From Flaccisagitta enflata (taxonomy: Eukaryota; Chaetognatha; Sagittoidea; Aphragmophora), in the NCBI GenBank assembly GCA_965153355.1, contig OZ231127.1, positions 100,936,001 to 101,000,000 on the forward strand: a stretch of 64,000 nucleotides of DNA, read 5' to 3'. The position numbers were made by a program, and so were the translations under genes. Below are positions 58,253 through 64,000 of the stretch, piece by piece (the stretch's first letter is position 1; every line of letters begins with the position of its first letter). A model generated the notes under the pieces. The model saw nothing but the letters and a program-made list of their open reading frames with translations. It ran no database searches and was not told the origin of the DNA.

Positions 58253-59401
58253 TTAGCAGCACCCAGGGAATGATTGCTTTTGTTGATGAAAATTTGTCAA
58301 AATATCTGAGGCAAAGAAGAAAACTGAACAACTCTTTTTTCGGTTTTGATTAAAGCAAAAGTTTGGTAATTCCATCGATTTGAAAGCTCTTTGAAGAATA
58401 TTCTAATGTCATATTGCTGGTCATTCTAGCTTCATGCATTCAAAAATGGCGTAGGTTTGATAAAAGATAGAGGCAATTGAAGTTCTAGTGCTGGGGCAGG
58501 AGCATAATATTTATTGGCAGTTTTAGGCACTCCTCAGTTTCATCCGCAGGTTTTTCTGCAGATTTATCCTTGATTTAACTGCTGATTAACCAACATTCTT
58601 TTTTTTTATACGAGGGGGTGAGGAAGAAGATGATGAGGAGTATGAGGTGGCACTGGTGTTGGCTCTGGCGCTGGTGCTGATGATGGCGAAAAAGATGGCG
58701 GAGAGGAGTTGGTGGTAGCACTGGCAGTTGCGCCGGCGCTGGAGAAAGAAAAAAAAAAAGATTTTGAGCGAATAGGAAAATGAAAAATGAGGAAAGTAAG
58801 CATGTGAGCAAATTCGAAAATGAAAAATGAGGAAAGTAAGACAATGATTACACAGTTCCTCAGAGCCTGACACTAGTTAACCTGAAATGATCAGCACCAA
58901 ATGAAGTGGCTTTATGACTCTGATGGTGCACAGAACTCATATCTAAGAAAAAATAAATCTGTTTAGGGGCGCTTTTTAAAACAATTTTGAAAATAGCAGT
59001 ATTTCAGTACATTTTTAGTTGTGGACACGTATCTCTTTGAGAGGCATTGCCCGTCCGTTGGTCCGTCTGTCTGTCCATCCCTCGCACAAAATGTGCACTA
59101 GGTGGCTCATTGGGTAATAATATTACATCTTCTCCATTACATTGTTCCTCAGAAAAAATATTAAAGAATGAAAAACATTTGTCTCCATATTTTCAGATGT
59201 AATGAGATTTTTTACACCCAATATTGATTCATTTTTACTGGATTAAAAGCTTTACCAATAAAGGCGCTCTCGCCGTAGGAAAAAAGTCATAAATGCTGAT
59301 TGAGAGAGATATTTGATTTGATTTGATTTTTAATGTCCAATCAGCCATGACACTTGTGCAATAAATTGGTACATGGACATGATAATCATCACATTTTTGT
59401 A
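58253..59401. other. No gene recognised
   Basis: It contains an imperfect GGCGCTGGTGCTG-rich patch at 58640-58745 and two copies of GAAAATGAAAAATGAGGAAA. An HT tail piece lies at 59011-59095. Confidence 0.4.
59011..59095 (-). mobile_element. HT tail fragment
   Basis: TTTTTAGTTGTGGACACGTA, CTCTTTGAGAGGC and GTCCGTTGGTCCGTCTGTCT; head missing. Confidence 0.5.
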
Positions 59402-60168
59402 CAGTATGATTTTTCACGTTTGAAATATTCTGTGACAACATAATTCAAAAAGTAATAAAGATATTTGAATTCTGAAAAAAGTTCCTGAAAGTTTATGGTG
59501 ATGCATTTTATGATGTGCAGCTCCTTGTTTTTTTTTACAAAAATCTATACCTTTTGACATATGATTAAATGTTGATCAAAATGAGCAAAAAACATAGTGA
59601 TTTTAAGTCATCAGCTGATCAGTTCTTCTTTAAGTTGCTCTTATTTCTTAACGAATGATACCAGATTGGTCTTGAATTAAAGCTAATTTGCGGTAGTTTT
59701 AAGAAATGCAAAGAGGGAAATTTTTCTTCAATGGTGTATCACATTGGGCATGAAAAAACTGGTCTCTTGATGAAAATTTGGATCAAGAGTTGATTCACAG
59801 CTCACAAATCGATTTAAAAGTTAAAACATCAATTGAACACTCTATCTCAAGCTTTCCCAGAAACTATCTCAAAATAGCTTTCATTTTAGACCAATCTGGA
59901 ATCTATAGCTCAAATCATTTAGAAATGAGAGCAATTTAAAAGGAAACAGTCAAAATAAGAACTTTTTTCAAAGAGGCAATTTGAATATGATGACATCTCG
60001 TTCCATGTTAGTTCCAAGGCCCAAACTTTTGTAGAAAAATCCTCGGAGTTGCACATCATTAAATGCACTAACATTATCTTTCAGGAACTTTTTTTCAAAA
60101 TTCAATTATCTCTATTATTTTTGGAGTTATGTCGTCATTGAATATTTCAAACTTGAAAAATCATACTG
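59402..60168. mobile_element. TA-flanked foldback MITE
   Basis: CAGTATGATTTTTCACGTTTG pairs with CAAACTTGAAAAATCATACTG. TA lies on both sides (59400-59401, 60169-60170). Inside are ACCAGATTGGTCTTG and TTAGACCAATCTGG motifs near TCATTTAGAAATGAGAGC. Confidence 0.8.
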
Positions 60169-60238
60169 TAAATATTCTACAAATTCTATACATATTCAGT
60201 AACAAAGATACAAATACATAAAGTTACAAAAGAGTTTG

Positions 60239-60239
<1 letters not shown>

Positions 60240-60272
<33 letters not shown>
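60240..60272. repeat. (GA)n microsatellite
   Basis: About 15 GA units; a smaller run lies at 60445. Confidence 0.9.
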
Positions 60273-60281
<9 letters not shown>

Positions 60282-60461
60282 AAGTGGCAGTGGTGGAAGC
60301 CCCAAGCTATATTGATAGACCAACCGACAGCACTCCAACAGGCTCTGGTCCAATGTAAGCTATATGGATAGACCAAACATGGGAGAGCCTGGCTAAGTAT
60401 GGAAATAGCTGTAGGCTTATTGTCAGTGGTTAGTAGTGCCTGAGGAGAGAGAGAGAGAGAG

Positions 60462-60885
60462 GTGTAACCCAGGGTTATTTGCGCGTTTCCTAGTAAGTGG
60501 CCGCCGTTTGTCTTTTGTACCTCAATCAGCCATCGAAAAACTTGAAATAACCTTCAGAGGGCCAACCAACATGTTGAGCTAACCTAAACAAGGCCGGATA
60601 CACGGCAATCCAGTCGCGGACAGTTGGGCAGGAGCAGTAATGCGAAAACCACTCGGAATTCAAAAATGTGACGGACGGACCAACGGACGGACTGACGGAC
60701 CGACCTACCAACCTGCCGACCAACACAGCAAGGTGTAGAGTTGCGTGTCCGCGACTAAAAACAAAAGGGTAATGAAAACAAAACCTGGGACTGCGCCAAC
60801 GGACCTGGCGACGCTGTGTCATACTTTGTGGATAAAAGTGATTTTAAAACTGAACAAAAATTAATTAAACATTTTACCGCACACT
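60462..60885 (+). repeat. Dispersed repeat, copy interrupted by HTa
   Basis: GTGTAACCCAGGGTTATTTG through CCAACATGTTGAGCTAACC, the HTa insertion, then AGGGTAATGAAAACAAA through CTTTACCGC-type sequence. The uninterrupted copy is at 63581-63836. Confidence 0.85.
60588..60760 (+). mobile_element. HTa element with an empty-site counterpart
   Basis: ACAAGGCCGGATACACGGCA, GGGCAGGAGCAGTAATGCGA, GACGGACGGACCAACGG, and tail AGTTGCGTGTCCGCGACTAA. Both ends are intact. Confidence 0.9.
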
Positions 60886-61535
60886 TTTTTTTTAAATTCA
60901 GGAGAGGTTTCTATGACCCGAAAAAACAGTAATCACCATAGCCTAGGGATTTTCTTACACCTGGGAGTAAAAAGACGGCACTTTTGTAAGGAGCCTCATT
61001 CTACATAGTGGTAGTTAAAACATAGAAAAAGCCACAATTTGTTTAGAACCGTGAGATACTAAGCAGCACTTTTGTAAGGAGCCTCTTTTTACATAGTAGT
61101 AGTTGAAACATAGAAAAAGCCTTTATTTGTTTAGAACTGTGAGATACTAAGGTATCCTACTTAAAAAACATGATTTCATCAATCATCAAGCAAATTTTCA
61201 TTTTGATGGGTGCTGGGGAAGCTTTGTTACTTTTACACTTTAGTAAGCTGTTTTTTATGTTTTTTTAACGGTTTACACCCTTTAAAGGGAAACGTTGCAA
61301 ATATTTTTTTTCTTTTTTTTATTTTTGATGGTTCTTGGGGCCTAAGCTGAATTGCTGGTTCTAAAATTCCTTTGAAATAGCCATTTTATCCCCGTTTAAA
61401 CACCAATTTCTAAGCGAAATTAAAGAAACGATTGCGCGCAAAGGCGTTTTTGAAGCAATTCTGGCTTTAAACTCAAAAATTTGTAAAAATGAGCGTTCAA
61501 AATTATTAATATTAGTATAATTTGCCCCTTAAGTA
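60886..61535. other. No gene; short direct repeat
   Basis: CACTTTTGTAAGGAGCCTC and TTTGTTTAGAAC...GTGAGATACTAAG occur twice about 93 bp apart (60980 and 61073). The rest is A/T-rich. Confidence 0.45.
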
Positions 61536-62244
61536 CAGCGTGTTTCATGCCAAATTAGATATAAGAAAACGATGCCACTCTGCTTCTAAAAATGCAAAAA
61601 TAATTCTGCAAAAAGATTCAAAGAGCACTTAAGCTCCGATTTTTTGTGTAAAAATTTCATGGGTTTGGGTCAAAAATCTTGGCCACAACATCAATTTGAA
61701 GTAAAATTAGCATTTAGAGGAGAAGCGCTTTTCACATAATTTTGATTTTGAACGTTTTTAGGTGCGACAAAGCACCTCTATAACTGGCTCTGTCCGTCGG
61801 TCGGTTGGTTGGTCGGTCTGTCTGTCTGTAACGCATTCGTTCGACGATCAACACGTCGCACCTTATTGGCCTACTTGGCCTTGTTCTTTGAAGTGCTCTC
61901 ATTTCTAAACGGCTTGAGTCACAGATGCCAGATTGGTCTCAAATTAATGAAACTTTGATAAGCTTTAATCTGAGACCAATCTGGTATCTGTAACGCAAGC
62001 CGTTTAGAAATGAGAGCACTTCAAAGAAAAACTTTAAAATGAAAATAATGTTAAAAGAGCTTCTCCTTTAAATGCTCATTTTACTTCAAATTGATGCTGT
62101 GGCCAAGATATTTGACCCAAACCCATGTAATTTTTACACAAAAAATCGGAGCTTAAGTGCTCTTTAAAACTTTTTTCAGAATTATTTTTGCATTTCTAGA
62201 AGTAGAATGGCATCGTTTTGCCTATTCTGGTGTGAAACACCATG
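61536..62244. mobile_element. TA-flanked foldback MITE with ~210-bp arms
   Basis: CAGCGTGTTTCATGCCA pairs with TGGTGTGAAACACCATG. TA lies at 61534-61535 and 62245-62246. The arms include AATCGGAGCTTAAGTGCTC blocks. The centre has an inner palindrome (GAAGTGCTCTCATTTCTAAA ... inverse) with CCAGATTGGTCTCA. An HTd element is nested at 61756-61885. Confidence 0.85.
61756..61885 (-). mobile_element. HTd element, complete
   Basis: Tail TTTTTAGGTGCGACAAAGCA with CCTCTATAACTGGC, GGTCGGTTGGTTGG middle, then ACGTCGCACCTTATTGGCCT and ACTTGGCCTTGTT, the head complement. Confidence 0.8.
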
Positions 62245-62547
62245 TAGTAGTAGAGCTTTATATTCAACAAATATAAACGTGAACAACGTGAACAACGTGA
62301 ACAACGTGAACCAACCAGCTTATCAAGTTGAATATACGCAAGAATGCATTACATAGCTTGATACAGGTTATAGGTTTACGAGATCATATAAATAACAACG
62401 AAAACAGGACAATAATGCCATTAAGAAAGATAAAATCATGTTAATGATTTAAATAATAAGCATAACAAATAACTGATCAAAACGCAGTAAGAGGAGGCGG
62501 GCTGACCCTCGAGGGCTCCTTACGAGCAGCAAAGAGGCTAAAAGAAG

Positions 62548-62860
62548 TCAGAAGTGCCGCCTTTGAACTATTTTTGAAAAGCAATTTTGTGGCGCTTTTG
62601 CATCATCGCAACATTGGTAAGCAAAGGCCTTCAAACAGGCGCGGTTTTGTGTTGTTACTTGGCCACGGGCTGAAATTTCTACAGAGAATGTAAAAACTTT
62701 AAAAGATCTCGACAGATCAGCGGAAAGAGGCGCGTATTTCTCTTTCTTAAATGAATGGCTTTGATCAATGTTTTTGTCCCAAGGACAAGTGAGCTCAAAA
62801 ATGATATCCGTACGCGAAGTCTCGTTTACACTTTTTGACCAAACTTTTTTGGGGCCCACA
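62548..62860 (-). pseudogene. Retroelement polyprotein C-terminal fragment
   Basis: The frame reads NETSRTDIIFELTCPWDKNI, then SFKKEKYAPLSADLSRSFKV and FSVEISARGQVTTQN. An ELTxPW...NI...K..KY...L pattern followed by a V-E-x-x-x-R-G step is conserved in the region behind the reverse transcriptase of several retroelements with many invertebrate copies. No reverse transcriptase is present. A ~300-bp tail with GAACAACGT 9-bp repeats (about 62279-62310) lies downstream on the minus strand and may be its 3' end. Confidence 0.45.
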
Positions 62861-62969
62861 GCTGTTTAAAGTGTGTAACCAGGGGCGTAGGAGAAGGTAC
62901 TGCCACTACTGCCATGGCAGTACCTTTTGTCGGGACACCAAAGCTGTCGGGACACCAGATTTGCCAAAA

Positions 62970-63180
62970 AACAAGGCCGGATACACGGCTACCCCAGTCG
63001 CGTGCGGGTGGGCAGGGGCCATATTTGAGGTCAGTGGAGCATTTGGGCAGGGGCGGTATAGCCAAAAACCCCATAGACGCCGAAAAAGTAAAGTGTGACG
63101 GACCGACGGACCGACGGACGGACGGACCCCGGCGGTCGGCGGACGGAGCAGACAGCGGACAAAGCGGACAGCAAGCGGGA
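62970..63180 (+). mobile_element. HTa element, tail lost
   Basis: ACAAGGCCGGATACACGGCT, AGTCGCGTGCGGGTGGGCAG, GTAAAGTGTGACGGACCG, GGACGGACGGACCCCGG; a (GA)n tract (63190-63248) replaces the tail. Confidence 0.8.
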
Positions 63181-63189
63181 AAGGAGAAG

Positions 63190-63248
<59 letters not shown>
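63190..63248. repeat. (GA)n microsatellite
   Basis: About 28 GA units directly after the truncated HTa. Confidence 0.95.
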
Positions 63249-63252
<4 letters not shown>

Positions 63253-63580
63253 AAAGATGTAAAGCATAAACGCAAAAAAGGAAGAGAAAAAAAAAGATTG
63301 AAAAAAAAAACGATAAAATCTGTAAGATAGATTTATGAAAGAATGAATCTCCTATGTCAAAAGTTTAGGTCAATATAGAAACTATCATAAAATGTTGATA
63401 ATTGAAAAAAAAATTGTTTACTAATCAACAAAAAATAGTGTATTACTAAATGAAGTATAGAATGAATCACTGTTTTCTTTGGTTTTAGGGCAAAAGTTAA
63501 GCTTCTGTTGGGACACTTAACTTGTCGGGACACCAATTGTGGATGGCAGTAGTAAAGAATTTAACTGCCCTTTGCCCCTG

Positions 63581-63836
63581 TGTGTAACCCAGGGTTATTT
63601 GCGTGTTTTCCTAGTAAGTGGCCGCCGTTTGTCTTTTGTACCTCAAATAGCCATCGAAAAACTTCAAATAACCTACAGAGGGCCAACCAACATGTTGAGC
63701 TAACTTAAAATACATAAGGGTAATGAAAACAAAGCCTGGGACTGCGCCAACGGACCTGGTGACGCTATGTCACACTATGTGGATAAATGTGATTTTAAAA
63801 CTAGATGAAAATTAATTAAACGCTTTACCACACACA
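63581..63836 (+). repeat. Dispersed repeat, uninterrupted copy
   Basis: Matches 60462-60885 without the HTa insertion: ...TTGAGCTAACTTAAAATACA then TAAGGGTAATGAAAACAAA. Both copies include CTGGGACTGCGCCAACGGAC. Confidence 0.85.
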
Positions 63837-64000
63837 TTTTTAGTCGCGGACACGCGACTCTACACCTTGCTGTGTCAGTTGGTAGGTTGGTAGGTCGGCC
63901 CGTCGGTCCATCCGTCGGTCCGTCCGTCATATTTTTGAATTCCGAGTGATTTTCGCATTACTGCTCCTGCCCAACCATCCGCGACTGGATTGCCGTGTAT
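63837..64000 (-). mobile_element. HTa element, cut by the window end
   Basis: TTTTTAGTCGCGGACACGCG, GGTAGGTTGGTAGGTCGG, GAATTCCGAGTGATTTTCGC and GACTGGATTGCCGTGTAT; the last head bases lie outside. Confidence 0.85.

Larger units (their letters stand above)
62880..63580. mobile_element. hAT-like MITE, 8-bp target duplication
   Basis: CAGGGGCGTAGGAGAAGG at the left and CCCTTTGCCCCTG at the right. TGTGTAAC occurs at 62872-62879 and 63581-63588. Inside are ACTGCCATGGCAGTACC, two TGTCGGGACACCA motifs and a nested HTa. Confidence 0.8.

Overview
This window looks like part of an invertebrate animal genome (nuclear, eukaryotic). It has spliced genes with GT-AG introns, some only about 50 nt long, a decayed BEL/Pao retrotransposon (a lineage known from animals), AATAAA and TATA signals, and a very large load of micro- and minisatellites and short non-autonomous elements. 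The species cannot be fixed from the sequence. Protein-coding content is low.

Genes. (1) At 1-240 (-) a fragment reads like the start of the helicase domain of a HELQ-like DNA repair helicase. (2) At 607-3449 (-) lies a spliced gene of unknown function whose exon phases join consistently. (3) At 6545-7966 (+) is a broken BEL/Pao integrase end plus its 3' LTR. (4) At 8733-9353 (-) is an acidic protein with its own TATA box. (5) Two copies of a small C2H2 zinc-finger gene, one broken (9557-11513, -) and one open (13587-13976, +), lie in the arms of a 4-kb inverted repeat. (6) At 16872-17650 (-) is a two-exon unknown gene with a (TC)n-filled intron. (7) At 57298-58071 (+) is a cysteine-rich membrane-anchored protein. 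(8) At 62548-62860 (-) is a retroelement fragment.

Mobile elements dominate. I use these working names. HT = hairpin-tail elements: head AACAAGGCC, a GGAC/GACC-rich middle, and a tail hairpin followed by CTAAAAA. Subfamilies are HTa (head continues GGATACACGGC, tail AGTCGCG hairpin), HTb (head ACCTATAAGTCGCGTGCG, AATGACTTAA arrays), HTc (AGATGCGT hairpin) and HTd (AGGTGC hairpin). GB = GC-box foldback elements: inverted ends with GGGCAGCGGCCCC around 20-bp minisatellites. GBa has GTCCTGTAGGACACAGGGG, GBb has AGTCCTGTAGAACACAGGGG, and GBc has the CATATGTGTGAAAGCATAGG ends. GS = GGAAGC elements: GATGTGGAAGCG ends around GGAAGC hexamers. There are also long-inverted-repeat elements with 4-bp or TA target duplications and hAT-like MITEs with 8-bp duplications. 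Many are nested, and several insertions have an uninterrupted counterpart in the same window, which shows the insertion junctions directly.

Layout: 1-9.5 kb gene-bearing; 9.6-14 kb giant nested palindrome; 14-20 kb gene with MITEs and microsatellites; 20-29 kb GB/HT nest with a 3,962-bp element carrying transposase remnants; 29-38 kb gene-poor with satellites; 38-46 kb GB elements; 46-56 kb minisatellites and nested DNA elements; 57-64 kb one gene plus MITEs and a retroelement fragment. The most interesting feature overall is that several unrelated element families each enclose a tandem array between fixed ends, and that the HT subfamilies change their head sequence and tail hairpin together.
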